Origin: Spirochaetaceae bacterium | GTDB lineage: Bacteria > Spirochaetota > Spirochaetia > Treponematales > Treponemataceae | Direction of reading: 5' to 3' | DNA length: 7,672 nucleotides | NCBI GenBank assembly: GCA_017382775.1 | Contig: JAFNZQ010000223.1 | Coordinates: 1-7,672 of the forward strand | In this document: positions 1-7,299 of the stretch, piece by piece | Position numbering within the stretch: position 1 is the first letter of the stretch | Layout: each line of letters starts with the position of its first letter | The notes under the pieces: model-generated | What the model was told of the DNA's origin: nothing | The model's input: only the letters and a program-made list of their open reading frames with translations | Databases searched by the model: none | Position numbers and translations under genes: made by a program

Positions 1-147
1 TACGTTCTCTCTCGGCTGTTTGTACGATTTTGGCGAAAGGTTGCTGCCCCGAAAATTAATGAAACCAAGTTTGTTCAGCGCCTTAAAACCTTTAGTTTGG
101 CCAAAAAAATCACCGGAATTATCCAAACATTGGATGGAATAGAATAA
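1..147 (+). CDS. 3' end of an unidentified gene (C-terminal 48 residues)
   Basis: An open frame runs from the first base of the window to a TAA at 145-147, giving 48 residues that begin YVLSRLFVRFWRK and end QTLDGIE. The piece is rich in Lys/Arg and in aromatic and aliphatic residues, with no catalytic motif visible. The stop overlaps the start codon of the next gene by one base (TAATG), which implies translational coupling with the glycosyltransferase and a shared operon. Basic amphipathic tails like this are common at the C-terminus of glycosyltransferases and other peripheral membrane enzymes of glycan synthesis. A sugar-related function is therefore plausible from context, but it is inference only. 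The start lies outside the window. That this is a real coding end is fairly sure; its identity is unknown. Confidence 0.7.
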   Translation, partial: YVLSRLFVRFWRKVAAPKINETKFVQRLKTFSLAKKITGIIQTLDGIE

Positions 148-980
148 TGACTCATCCTGCAATTTCCGTAATTACCATAAACCTCAACAACGGTGACGGC
201 CTGAAATTGACCTTGGACAGCGTTCGCAATCAGACCTTCGAAAATTACGAACACATAATCGTAGACGGCGCTTCCGGCGACAACAGCGTTGCCGTTATTG
301 AAGAGGCCGCCACAAAAGGCGATTACGGAAAACGGCTGCAATGGAGCAGCGAAAAGGACAAGGGGCTGTACAATGCCATGAACAAGGGAATTAAACGAGC
401 CCGTGGCGATTACTGCCTTTTTCTCAATTCCGGCGACTTTTTGGCATCTGATGATGTTTTGCAACGATGTTACGATTCCCATTTGGCGGAAAACCGATAC
501 ACCATTGTGAGCGGAATTACAAAATTCGACAACGGAGTGTTCCATGTTCCGGTGAAAGAACGGGATGCGGTAACTTTTTGGGTGAACGGGATGCCCCATC
601 CTTCTTCCTTTATAATGCGCACAGCCTTTGACGAATTCGGCCTTTACGATGAAGGGTTGCGAATCGTTTCCGATTGGAAATTCTTTTTTAAGGTGATTGT
701 ACTGTCAGATTCGCCTTACAAAACCGTGGACGAAATCGTTTCTCTTTTCGACACCTCGGGGATTTCTTCCACCAATGAGGAAATTTGCCAAAAAGAACGT
801 TTGAAAACCTACGAAGAGATTTATTCCCCCCGAGAAATGGATTTTATCATTCAATCCGCCGAATACAAGCGGGAATTGGATGCTTTGAAAAATTCCCGTG
901 CTCTAAAATTGGGCAAATTTCTTGTTGCGCCATTAAAGTTGGCAAAAAAACTTCTGAAAAAAATTCTCGGAAAAGCCTAA
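147..980 (+). CDS. Family 2 (GT-A fold) glycosyltransferase, WcaE-like
   Basis: This 277-residue protein should transfer a sugar from a nucleotide-sugar donor to a growing surface glycan at the cytoplasmic face of the membrane. The N-terminus (ISVITINLNNGDGLKLTLDS, 6-25) is the first strand of a GT-A fold. VDGASGDNS (39-47) is the nucleotide-binding loop with D40 and D45. The block at 67-98 carries DKGLYNAMNKGI and ends in NSGD (95-98), which stands in for the metal-binding DXD motif. HPSSF (151-155) and SDWKFF (175-180) fit the acceptor and catalytic half. This motif set is typical of GT2 enzymes resembling colanic-acid WcaE. Residues 240-277 form a Lys-rich amphipathic tail, probably for membrane contact. 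The start at 147 is firm because the next Met (78) lies inside the donor site. No strong ribosome site is visible, so it is probably coupled to the upstream gene through TAATG. Donor, acceptor and final glycan cannot be read. Confidence 0.9.
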   Translation: MTHPAISVITINLNNGDGLKLTLDSVRNQTFENYEHIIVDGASGDNSVAVIEEAATKGDYGKRLQWSSEKDKGLYNAMNKGIKRARGDYCLFLNSGDFLASDDVLQRCYDSHLAENRYTIVSGITKFDNGVFHVPVKERDAVTFWVNGMPHPSSFIMRTAFDEFGLYDEGLRIVSDWKFFFKVIVLSDSPYKTVDEIVSLFDTSGISSTNEEICQKERLKTYEEIYSPREMDFIIQSAEYKRELDALKNSRALKLGKFLVAPLKLAKKLLKKILGKA

Positions 981-1043
981 ACCCTCATTTTCAAATAAAA
1001 TTTTCTCGACTTAACTTTCATAAAAAAAAATCCGATAGTCAAA

Positions 1044-1053
1044 AGGAATGGAG
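1044..1053 (+). promoter_or_regulatory. Ribosome binding site of ftsK
   Basis: AGGA (1044-1047) and GGAG (1050-1053) lie in the 78-base gap before ftsK, with GGAG five bases from the ATG at 1059. This supports that start. The first predicted membrane segment begins at residue 8, so a later start would remove it. A run of nine A residues (1022-1030) lies just upstream. The gap is the only place in the window with room for a promoter of the ftsK-opp block, but no convincing -35/-10 pair is visible. Confidence 0.6.
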
Positions 1054-1058
1054 TTTTT

Positions 1059-4000
1059 ATGAAAAAGAACGAGAAATTTGATCTTCTTGTCGGTTTTGCA
1101 CTGATTTTGATTTCAGCCTACTTGTGTTTTTCCGTAGTTGCTGCGGTAAAGTCGGGAGAAATTCATTCTCCCAAATTTTTTTCCGCACCGGGAAACTTGT
1201 TTTTTAAGGTTTATGGCTATTCATCATTTTTATTGGCAATTATGCCATTAGCGGTGGGGATTCTTCTCCTTTCAAATTTATGGAAAAAACAGTGGAGCAT
1301 TTACTGTGTTGGTTCCATTTTTCCCTTTTTCACTGCTGTGGGTGGTGAAAAATTTTATCGTTTTATCACATCAGGACCATCAGATCCCATCGGAATGTTA
1401 AAACTAATATCAATTTTACTGATTGTCGTCATTCTTTCGGTGATTGAATTTTTGGCAATAAGTATTTTACTGGAAAATCTTGACCTCAACAAGCGAACTA
1501 TTTCCAAAATAAAGAAAAATTCCATCCCCAAAGCGAATCCCCTCGAGGATGTTACCCCGAAGAAGTCCGCTACCATTCTCCCCACGTCCCAAATGCCGTC
1601 TACGCCCAAGGCACCGGCGGAAACAGTTATGGTAAAAAATGACAATTACGTCAATAGCCTCGACGGACATGGTGATGTTTCATCGGATTTTACCAACTAC
1701 ACGGTTAAGCCGGCATCTGTGGCAAACACTTATGGCGGTGGAAATTCCGATTTTGATGCATCCATTCCCGAAGCCAGTTGGGAATCCGATGTGGCGGAAA
1801 TTTCCCAAGGAGAATTTACCGATGGATTTAGTTCCGATACAGAAAAAAACGGTGATTTTGCCGATTTGCAACAAGTGAATGAAGCAACCCGTAATCCCGA
1901 TGAAACCATTGGCCACATTATGGAAGAAAATACCATCGAAGCTCCATCGGCTGCAACCGATATTTACAGCCGTGACCCGGATATTTTGGAGGAAAAACCC
2001 CAAGACGATGAAAAGCTCCATGAGAATTTTGCCGCGAATGATTTGCCTCAAAATCCCATTAGGGACGAGGAACTTACCATAAACGACATTTATGCCCACG
2101 GCTACAATTTGTATTCAGAGGAAAAACTTCCCTCCGCAACCGAAAGTTTTGTTCATAACGAGGAAACCGATTCCCCATCTTCCCATTCCCACGGTAAAGG
2201 TGACGAAATGGCCGGTGAGGATTTGGCCGCGAAGAATTTGCCTCAAAATCCCATTAACGATGAGGAATTTACCATAAATGATTTTTACGCCCACGGCTAC
2301 AATTTGAATACGGAGGAAAAACTTCCCTCCGCCACTGAAAGTTTCTTAGACAAAGCCGATGCAATGGAGGAACAATCTCCTAATTTATCCGATTCGAGAA
2401 ATCTTGAAGAAAGCGACAGAAACTATGTGGTGGAATCCAATTTGGATGATTCCATGGATGAAAAATACGATCCCTTTGATATTTCCGATGATGACTGCGA
2501 AGTGGTTCGCTTCACCTTGCATCCCAAGGAAGAAGTTGCGGAACCCACGGGAATTCAGTTCAGAATTGTGGAAGAGGACATTTCCGACAACGAAGACCTT
2601 ATGGTTGATGAAACTTCCGCAAATCCGGAAACCGATGTGGATGATCTCACCAGCGACGCGGAAAGTTCATTCTTGAATAATCCCTTTGATGAAAGCTTTG
2701 AAGAACCGGAGTTGAAAGTTTCCAAAGGCCCCTATAGTGTCCCCACAGAAGGACTTTTGGCAGAATATTCCGACGACGAATACTGGGTTGTGGATGAGGA
2801 AACGGAACAGGCCGGAGTTATCCTAAAAAATACTCTCAACGAATTTAAAATCGAAGCGGAAGTTACGGGAATAAGCAAAGGTCCTGTGGTAACAATGTTC
2901 GAAATCCTGCCGGCTCCCGGTGTAAAGTTGAACAAAATCGTAGCCCTTCAAGACAACATTGCCCTGCGTTTGGCTGCATCCAGTGTGCGTATCGTCGCCC
3001 CAATCCCCGGAAAACACGCCGTGGGAATCGAGGTGCCCAATAAACATCGCTCCATAGTCAGTTTTCGGGAATTGATTGAAAACGACACCCAGGCTTTTAA
3101 CAAAATGGAATTGCCCATTGCCTTGGGGAAGGACATTTCCGGCGAAGCCAGAATGTTCGATCTAACTGGAACGCCACACCTGTTGATTGCCGGTTCCACG
3201 GGAGCGGGAAAATCCGTTTGTGTAAACACATTGATTTTATCCCTGCTTTTCAAACGATCTCCCCGAGACGTAAAACTCATTTTGATTGATCCGAAAATCG
3301 TGGAATTGAAATTGTACAATGACATTCCCCACCTTTTGACTCCGGTGATAACGGAACCCAAACGGGCATATCAGGCTTTGCAATACTGCCTTTGCGAAAT
3401 GGAACGCCGTTATGCCCTTTTGGACAATTTAGGCGGCGTTCGGGATATACGCACATTTAATCGCCGCATTGAAGAACAAAATATTGCCCAAGAAAAGTTG
3501 CCCTACATTGTTGTGGTTATTGACGAATTTGCCGATTTAATGGCCACGACCGGAAAGGAACTGGAATCCACGGTGGCACGCCTCGCAGCAATGAGTCGTG
3601 CAGTGGGAATTCACCTGGTTTTGGCAACTCAACGACCTTCCGTGGATGTGATTACCGGTCTTATCAAAACAAATATTCCCACACGAATTGCATTCATGGT
3701 GGCTTCCAAAACCGACAGCCGCATTATTTTGGATCAAATGGGTGCGGAAAAGCTTTTGGGAAAAGGCGATATGTTGTATTCGTCCGCCACCGAGCCCTTC
3801 CCCGTCCGAGTACAAGGCGCCTTTGTGGGTGAAGAGGAAGTGTTAAACGTTGTGGATTACGTTAAAACCCTGGGCGAACCCGAATACATTGACGACGAAA
3901 TTTTCGTGGAAGAGGAAGAAGACGAACTGGGCCCCTCGGTTTTTGAAGGTGATGATGATCCCATGTACGAAAAGGCCCTTCAAGTTGTGCTACAAGCAGG

Positions 4001-4142
4001 GAAAGCCTCCGCTTCGTACATTCAGCGAAAATTGAAAATCGGCTACAATCGTGCCGCACGGTTGGTGGAAGAAATGGAAGCACGGGGAATTGTTGGCCCC
4101 GCCAACGGTTCGAAACCTCGAGAAATAATTCACATTCCGTAA
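1059..4142 (+). CDS. ftsK: FtsK/SpoIIIE-family DNA translocase
   Basis: This 1027-residue, septum-anchored, ATP-driven double-stranded DNA pump is the type that clears and aligns chromosome termini at division. The N-terminal membrane domain has predicted segments at about 8-30, 54-73, 78-95 (weak) and 112-138. NLFFKVYGYSSFLL (46-59) fits the FtsK N-terminal family. Residues 150-555 are a long acidic linker with a 40-residue duplication. The alpha/beta motor occupies about 560-940, with Walker A GSTGAGKS (712-719, K718), Walker B VVVIDEF (818-824, D822/E823), ATQRPSVDVITG (856-867) and DQMGAEKLLGKGDML (892-906). A second acidic spacer (about 938-967) leads to a C-terminal winged-helix gamma domain (968-1027, GYNRAARLVEEMEARG), which in this family reads polar DNA motifs and contacts XerCD. 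Length falls within the broad range of FtsK proteins, which differ mainly in the linker. All motor residues look intact. One base separates it from the permease gene, so the two are very likely co-transcribed. Confidence 0.97.
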   Translation: MKKNEKFDLLVGFALILISAYLCFSVVAAVKSGEIHSPKFFSAPGNLFFKVYGYSSFLLAIMPLAVGILLLSNLWKKQWSIYCVGSIFPFFTAVGGEKFYRFITSGPSDPIGMLKLISILLIVVILSVIEFLAISILLENLDLNKRTISKIKKNSIPKANPLEDVTPKKSATILPTSQMPSTPKAPAETVMVKNDNYVNSLDGHGDVSSDFTNYTVKPASVANTYGGGNSDFDASIPEASWESDVAEISQGEFTDGFSSDTEKNGDFADLQQVNEATRNPDETIGHIMEENTIEAPSAATDIYSRDPDILEEKPQDDEKLHENFAANDLPQNPIRDEELTINDIYAHGYNLYSEEKLPSATESFVHNEETDSPSSHSHGKGDEMAGEDLAAKNLPQNPINDEEFTINDFYAHGYNLNTEEKLPSATESFLDKADAMEEQSPNLSDSRNLEESDRNYVVESNLDDSMDEKYDPFDISDDDCEVVRFTLHPKEEVAEPTGIQFRIVEEDISDNEDLMVDETSANPETDVDDLTSDAESSFLNNPFDESFEEPELKVSKGPYSVPTEGLLAEYSDDEYWVVDEETEQAGVILKNTLNEFKIEAEVTGISKGPVVTMFEILPAPGVKLNKIVALQDNIALRLAASSVRIVAPIPGKHAVGIEVPNKHRSIVSFRELIENDTQAFNKMELPIALGKDISGEARMFDLTGTPHLLIAGSTGAGKSVCVNTLILSLLFKRSPRDVKLILIDPKIVELKLYNDIPHLLTPVITEPKRAYQALQYCLCEMERRYALLDNLGGVRDIRTFNRRIEEQNIAQEKLPYIVVVIDEFADLMATTGKELESTVARLAAMSRAVGIHLVLATQRPSVDVITGLIKTNIPTRIAFMVASKTDSRIILDQMGAEKLLGKGDMLYSSATEPFPVRVQGAFVGEEEVLNVVDYVKTLGEPEYIDDEIFVEEEEDELGPSVFEGDDDPMYEKALQVVLQAGKASASYIQRKLKIGYNRAARLVEEMEARGIVGPANGSKPREIIHIP
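2031..2150 (+). repeat. FtsK linker repeat, copy A
   Basis: This 120-base in-frame segment encodes FtsK residues 325-364 (AANDLPQNPI at the start, EKLPSATESF at the end). A second copy begins 195 bases later. The two peptides match at 33 of 40 positions, with no insertion or deletion. The core NPI-DEE-TIND-YAHGYNL is shared. The repeat lies in the cytoplasmic acidic linker, not in a catalytic domain. Confidence 0.9.
2226..2345 (+). repeat. FtsK linker repeat, copy B
   Basis: This is the second copy of the 120-base segment, encoding FtsK residues 390-429 (AAKNLPQNPI at the start, EKLPSATESF at the end). Seven residues differ from copy A: K for N, N for D, N for R, F for L, F for I, N for Y and T for S. 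A 25-residue spacer (365-389) separates the copies, and its sequence is not part of the match. The most likely origin is an in-frame duplication. Confidence 0.9.
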
Positions 4143-4143
4143 T

Positions 4144-5088
4144 ATGAAGAACCCAAATTCCCCCAACGCATTGATTTTTCGTCGCTTTTGTCACAACAAA
4201 CTTGCGGTGGTGGGATTTTTCGTCCTGGTGGGAATGTTCATTTTTTCATTCCTGGGACCAATTTTTTCCCCCTACGGAGAATACGCCCTTTTTTTTATGA
4301 AAGACGGAGTTGAAATCAGTTCGGAAGAAATACAGGACTTCAACGAGGACGGAATAAAAATCCTACGGCGGTCTCCGCCATCACCAACGCATCCATTGGG
4401 AACCGACAGCGACGGCAGAGACCTTTTGACACGACTAATGTACGGCGGCCGTATTTCACTGATAATCGGTTTCGGAGTGGTTTTAATCCAACTGGCTTTG
4501 GGAATTCTTTTAGGCGGACTTGCCGGATTTTACGGCGGAATCACAGACGGTTTGATAATGCGACTGGTTGATATTTTCAACTGTATTCCCACATTGCCAA
4601 TGATGCTAATCGGTTCATCAATGATGATTGTCCTTCAAGTTCCGCAGCAACATCGGATTTATTACGTTATGCTTTTCATCGGTTTTTTGGGCTGGGCGGG
4701 AGTTGCCCGTTTGGTTCGAGGGCAAATCCTTTCCTTGCGGGAACAAGAATTCATGGTGGCCACGGAAGTTCTCGGACTTTCTCCTTTTCGACGAATTTTC
4801 TTCCATTTGATTCCCAACGTGCTTCCTCAACTAATAGTTTTTGCAACTTTGGCCATCGGAAATGTGATTTTGCTGGAATCCGCCCTCAGTTTTTTGGGAT
4901 TCGGACTTCCATTTCCCTACGCATCCTGGGGAAACATGGTAAACGCCGTTACCGACCCCATCGTGATGCGAAAATTTTTGAACATCTGGCTTCCTCCGGG
5001 AATTTGCATTCTCCTAAGTGTGATGTCCTACAATTTTTTAGGCGACGGATTGCGAGATGCCTTTGATCCAAAAAGGACGTCAAAATGA
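4144..5088 (+). CDS. oppC: Peptide ABC importer permease, OppC/DppC type
   Basis: This 314-residue inner-membrane permease belongs to an oligopeptide/dipeptide (possibly nickel or other small-ligand) importer. Predicted membrane segments are at about 20-42, 103-130, 140-166, 172-192, 226-253 and 283-301. HPLGTDSDGRDLLTRLMYGGR (about 83-103) is the conserved stretch between the OppC N-terminal region and the transport core. MVATEVLGLSPFRRIFFHLIP (about 204-224) is the cytoplasmic EAA loop that docks on the ATPases. SFLGFGLPFPYASWGNM (249-265) is also characteristic. The start is one base after the ftsK stop with no clear Shine-Dalgarno, so translation is probably coupled to ftsK. The end overlaps oppD by four bases (ATGA). 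Such permeases work as a heterodimer with OppB/DppB, which is missing here. The OppC or DppC label is by family resemblance, and the substrate cannot be read. Confidence 0.93.
   Translation: MKNPNSPNALIFRRFCHNKLAVVGFFVLVGMFIFSFLGPIFSPYGEYALFFMKDGVEISSEEIQDFNEDGIKILRRSPPSPTHPLGTDSDGRDLLTRLMYGGRISLIIGFGVVLIQLALGILLGGLAGFYGGITDGLIMRLVDIFNCIPTLPMMLIGSSMMIVLQVPQQHRIYYVMLFIGFLGWAGVARLVRGQILSLREQEFMVATEVLGLSPFRRIFFHLIPNVLPQLIVFATLAIGNVILLESALSFLGFGLPFPYASWGNMVNAVTDPIVMRKFLNIWLPPGICILLSVMSYNFLGDGLRDAFDPKRTSK
5073..5077 (+). promoter_or_regulatory. Ribosome binding site of oppD
   Basis: AAGGA lies seven bases before the ATG at 5085, inside the last codons of the permease gene. It supports the start that overlaps the permease stop as ATGA. 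Confidence 0.6.
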
Positions 5089-6089
5089 ATGATGAAAGAA
5101 ATTTATTGGAGATTTCCGACCTTCGCATTCAGTTTTCTGCGGATTTAGGAACGGTTAAAGCCGCCGACGGAATAAATCTTTCCGTAAAAAGGAATAAAAC
5201 CTTGGCAATCGTGGGAGAATCCGGTTGCGGAAAATCCGTTACAGGATTGAGCATTTTGCGACTTTTCCCAAAAAATTCCGCCAAAATTCCATCGGGAAAA
5301 ATCATTTTCGCTCCCAAGGACGAAGAACCGGTGGATTTGCTTCAACTGGATGAATCCGAAATGGGAAAAATCCGGGGAAACAAAATCGCAATGGTTTTCC
5401 AAGAGCCAATGACCAGCCTAAATCCCATTTTCACCGTGGGCTATCAACTGGAAGAAGCCATCGCCCTCCACAATCCACAACTGTCAAAAGCCGAAATCGA
5501 GGAAAAAGCCTTGGAACTGCTCCATGAAGTGGGAATCCCCGAGGGGAAAACCGTTTTTCGCAATTATCCCCACGAACTTTCCGGAGGAATGCGCCAACGG
5601 GTGATGATTGCCATGGCCATAAGTTGCAATCCCGCCCTTTTGATTGCCGACGAACCCACAACCGCCTTGGACGTAACCGTTCAGGCACAAATACTTGATT
5701 TGCTTTATCGTTTGCAGGAAAAATCCCAAATGTCAATCATTTTGATTACCCACGATTTGGGCGTTGTGGCGGAAAATGCCGACGATGTGGCCGTAATGTA
5801 CGCAGGAAAAGTAATCGAACAGGCGTCGGCCAAGGAATTTTTTCGCAATCCTGTTCATCCATATTCCCGGGGACTTTTGCAAAGCGCTTCTCGCAGCTGC
5901 AACGAAAAAACGAAACGGCTCTACTCCATCGAAGGAAGCGTTCCCGGCTTAATCGACCTGCCAAATTATTGTACTTTTTACAATCGATGTATGGAAAAAG
6001 GTGAAGAATGCAAAAAGGCCTTTCCCGAAATGCATCCTGTGGGCGAAAGCCATTTCGTAGCCTGTTTTCGAGAGGAATGCCATGACTGA
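5085..6089 (+). CDS. oppD: Peptide ABC importer ATP-binding subunit, OppD/DppD type
   Basis: This 334-residue cytoplasmic ATPase should power the importer as a heterodimer with the next gene product. All nucleotide-binding elements are present: Walker A GESGCGKS (44-51, K50), Q-loop Q106 in [11 protein letters not shown], signature LSGGMRQR (165-172), Walker B LLIADE (185-190) and switch H223 in ITHDL. The C-terminal extension (about 240-334) is the oligopeptide/dipeptide domain that marks this subfamily. It includes cysteines 296, 302, 309 and 327 in a C-x5-C-x6-C-x17-C arrangement, the pattern that binds an iron-sulfur cluster in some OppD-type proteins; cluster binding here is inference. 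Length is normal for OppD. ATGA overlap with the permease and an eight-base overlap with oppF indicate coupled translation and equal dosage. The D rather than F assignment rests on gene order and on GGMRQR instead of GGQRQR. Confidence 0.95.
   Translation: MNDERNLLEISDLRIQFSADLGTVKAADGINLSVKRNKTLAIVGESGCGKSVTGLSILRLFPKNSAKIPSGKIIFAPKDEEPVDLLQLDESEMGKIRGNKIAMVFQEPMTSLNPIFTVGYQLEEAIALHNPQLSKAEIEEKALELLHEVGIPEGKTVFRNYPHELSGGMRQRVMIAMAISCNPALLIADEPTTALDVTVQAQILDLLYRLQEKSQMSIILITHDLGVVAENADDVAVMYAGKVIEQASAKEFFRNPVHPYSRGLLQSASRSCNEKTKRLYSIEGSVPGLIDLPNYCTFYNRCMEKGEECKKAFPEMHPVGESHFVACFREECHD
6071..6076 (+). promoter_or_regulatory. Ribosome binding site of oppF
   Basis: AGAGGA lies five bases before the ATG at 6082, within the end of oppD. 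It supports the start that overlaps oppD by eight bases (ATGACTGA). Confidence 0.6.
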
Positions 6090-7044
6090 TTTTATCTTGG
6101 AAGCAACCGGATTGAAGAAGTACTTCACAGTGAAAAAGGATTTTTTCGGTCGTCCTCGATCATTCCTCCGAGCTGTGGACGGAGTGGATTTAAAGATAAA
6201 AAAAGGTTCCACACTGGGGCTGGTGGGGGAATCCGGTTGCGGAAAGAGCACAACGGGAAGAACGATTTTACGCCTTACAAAGCCGGATTACGGGAAGGTC
6301 TCATTTCAGGGAAAGGATATCTTCGCTCTTTCAAAATCGGAATTACGAAAAATCCGACCTAAAATGCAGTTGATTTTCCAAGATCCATACAGTTCACTCA
6401 ACGGACGAATGACCGTTTTCGAGTTGGTGAGCGAGGCCGTGGCCGTTCACAAAATTGTACCCAAGTCGGAATTGCGAGATTATACCGAAGAAATTTGCCA
6501 AAAATGCGGAATTGCCAAATCCCAGTTGCTGCGATATCCCCATGAATTTTCCGGAGGACAACGGCAGCGAATTTGCATTGCCCGCGCCCTGGCTCTTAAA
6601 CCGGAATTTGTGGTGGCCGATGAGCCCGTATCCGCCTTGGATGTTTCAATCCAAAGCCAAATAATAAACCTGTTGCAAGACTTAAAGGAAGAACAAAAGC
6701 TTTCCTACCTTTTTATTTCCCACGACCTGTCCGTAGTTCGTCATTTATGCGATGATGTGGCAGTTATGTACATGGGAAAAATTGTGGAAAAGGCACCTAA
6801 ATCCGAAATTTTCGCAAATCCGCTACATCCTTACACCGAAGCCCTTTTCAGTGCCATACCCACAATCGATCTATCGAAGAAACGAAAACGGATTGTGCTT
6901 TCCGGGGAATTACCATCTGCGGTAAATCCGCCGTCCGGATGCCCTTTTCATACAAGATGTCATCGTTGCATGGATATTTGCAAAAAAGTTATTCCCGAAG
7001 AAAAACAAATCGGACTTTCCACCGTCCGATGCCACATATATTAA
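6082..7044 (+). CDS. oppF: Peptide ABC importer ATP-binding subunit, OppF/DppF type
   Basis: This 320-residue cytoplasmic ATPase is the partner of OppD in the importer motor. It shows Walker A GESGCGKS (49-56, K55), Q-loop Q100 in IFQDPYSSLNGRM, signature FSGGQRQR (156-163), Walker B FVVADE (176-181) and switch H214 in ISHDL. The insertion before the first nucleotide-binding strand (FFGRPRSFLRAVDGV, 21-35) is typical of OppF/DppF. The C-terminal domain has GCPFHTRC (286-293) followed by C296, C300 and C317, so the usual four-cysteine pattern is complete, with C296 extra. Length is normal and no motif is damaged. It overlaps oppD by eight bases and is followed after eleven bases by a small membrane-protein gene with a strong ribosome site. 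It could equally serve a dipeptide or other small-ligand importer. Confidence 0.95.
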   Translation: MTDFILEATGLKKYFTVKKDFFGRPRSFLRAVDGVDLKIKKGSTLGLVGESGCGKSTTGRTILRLTKPDYGKVSFQGKDIFALSKSELRKIRPKMQLIFQDPYSSLNGRMTVFELVSEAVAVHKIVPKSELRDYTEEICQKCGIAKSQLLRYPHEFSGGQRQRICIARALALKPEFVVADEPVSALDVSIQSQIINLLQDLKEEQKLSYLFISHDLSVVRHLCDDVAVMYMGKIVEKAPKSEIFANPLHPYTEALFSAIPTIDLSKKRKRIVLSGELPSAVNPPSGCPFHTRCHRCMDICKKVIPEEKQIGLSTVRCHIY

Positions 7045-7050
7045 AAGGAG
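7045..7050 (+). promoter_or_regulatory. Strong ribosome binding site of the 45-codon gene
   Basis: AAGGAG, preceded by two more A residues, lies five bases upstream of the ATG at 7056 and directly after the oppF stop codon. It is the best Shine-Dalgarno in the window. It decides the start of the small gene over the longer frame that would begin inside oppF. Confidence 0.75.
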
Positions 7051-7055
7051 AAATT

Positions 7056-7193
7056 ATGAAAAACACGAAACTTCGATTTTCGGATGAAATTGCCCTCACT
7101 TGTACAATTGCCCAGGTCCTTTTGCCCATGACGGCAGTGGTGGGAATGCTCTACGGAGTAGGATTGGTTGTTTTCTCTCTTTTGACACAATAA
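7056..7193 (+). CDS. Small predicted single-span membrane protein (45 residues)
   Basis: I do not recognise this protein. It has a short charged N-terminus (MKNTKLRFSDE, 1-11) followed by one long hydrophobic stretch (about 13-43, containing P24 and glycines 30, 34 and 36), and it ends SLLTQ. A longer in-frame reading from 6939 would lie within oppF in another frame and is unlikely, because the AAGGAG site points to the ATG at 7056. It starts eleven bases after oppF, so it is probably the last gene of the ftsK-opp transcript. Position suggests a small accessory subunit or regulator of the importer, or an unrelated membrane peptide. Neither is shown by sequence. Evidence for translation is the ribosome site, the intact frame and the coherent membrane profile. 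The main doubt is its small size. Confidence 0.65.
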   Translation: MKNTKLRFSDEIALTCTIAQVLLPMTAVVGMLYGVGLVVFSLLTQ

Positions 7194-7261
7194 TTTTTCG
7201 CGAAACCTGTATTCCATAAAACAGGAATTACCCTTTTCGCCACTTGAAACAAACGTCACCC

Positions 7262-7273
7262 GATTTGCAAATC
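7262..7273. repeat. 12-base perfect palindrome, copy 1
   Basis: GATTTGCAAATC equals its own reverse complement and ends one base before the first hairpin P. It occurs only where the left flank is module L. Confidence 0.85.
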
Positions 7274-7274
7274 C

Positions 7275-7299
7275 AACTATTCGAATTTTTCGAATAGTT
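7275..7299. repeat. Hairpin P copy 1 (possible operon-end hairpin)
   Basis: AACTATTCGAA, TTT and TTCGAATAGTT form a perfect 11-base inverted repeat with a three-base centre. It is the first strong hairpin after the small gene, and CGTTTTC follows, so it might help end the ftsK-opp transcript. However, the stem has only three G-C pairs and the T-run is four bases, so terminator function is weakly supported. Confidence 0.85.

Noticed and set aside
75..599. 174-codon minus-strand open frame
   Set aside because: It lies antisense to a glycosyltransferase with intact motifs and crosses the preceding gene end; its protein resembles no family I know. It is a shadow frame.
981..1058. Sigma-70-type promoter before ftsK
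   Set aside because: The best pair I could build (TTTTCA, 17 bases, TTAACT) matches consensus at only four and three of six positions. The gap is the likely promoter location but no site can be supported.
785..1081. 98-codon + frame overlapping the end of the glycosyltransferase and the start of ftsK
   Set aside because: It overlaps two well-supported genes in a different frame, contains low-complexity Lys/Ser-rich sequence and has no ribosome site of note.
6939..7193. 84-codon reading of the small membrane-protein frame
   Set aside because: Its first 39 codons lie inside oppF in another frame, while the AAGGAG site places the start at 7056, giving 45 residues.
7206..7240. Intrinsic terminator just after the small gene
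   Set aside because: CCTGT (7206-7210) can pair with ACAGG (7221-7225), and ATTCC (7211-7215) with GGAAT (7224-7228), but these five-base stems exclude each other and only a short CCCTTTT follows. Not strong enough to call.
7275..7299. The 11-base-arm hairpin as a dif site, suggested by the nearby ftsK
   Set aside because: XerCD sites have two 11-base arms around a centre of about six to eight bases with imperfect symmetry, and normally one per chromosome. Here the centre is three bases, symmetry is perfect and there are at least four copies.
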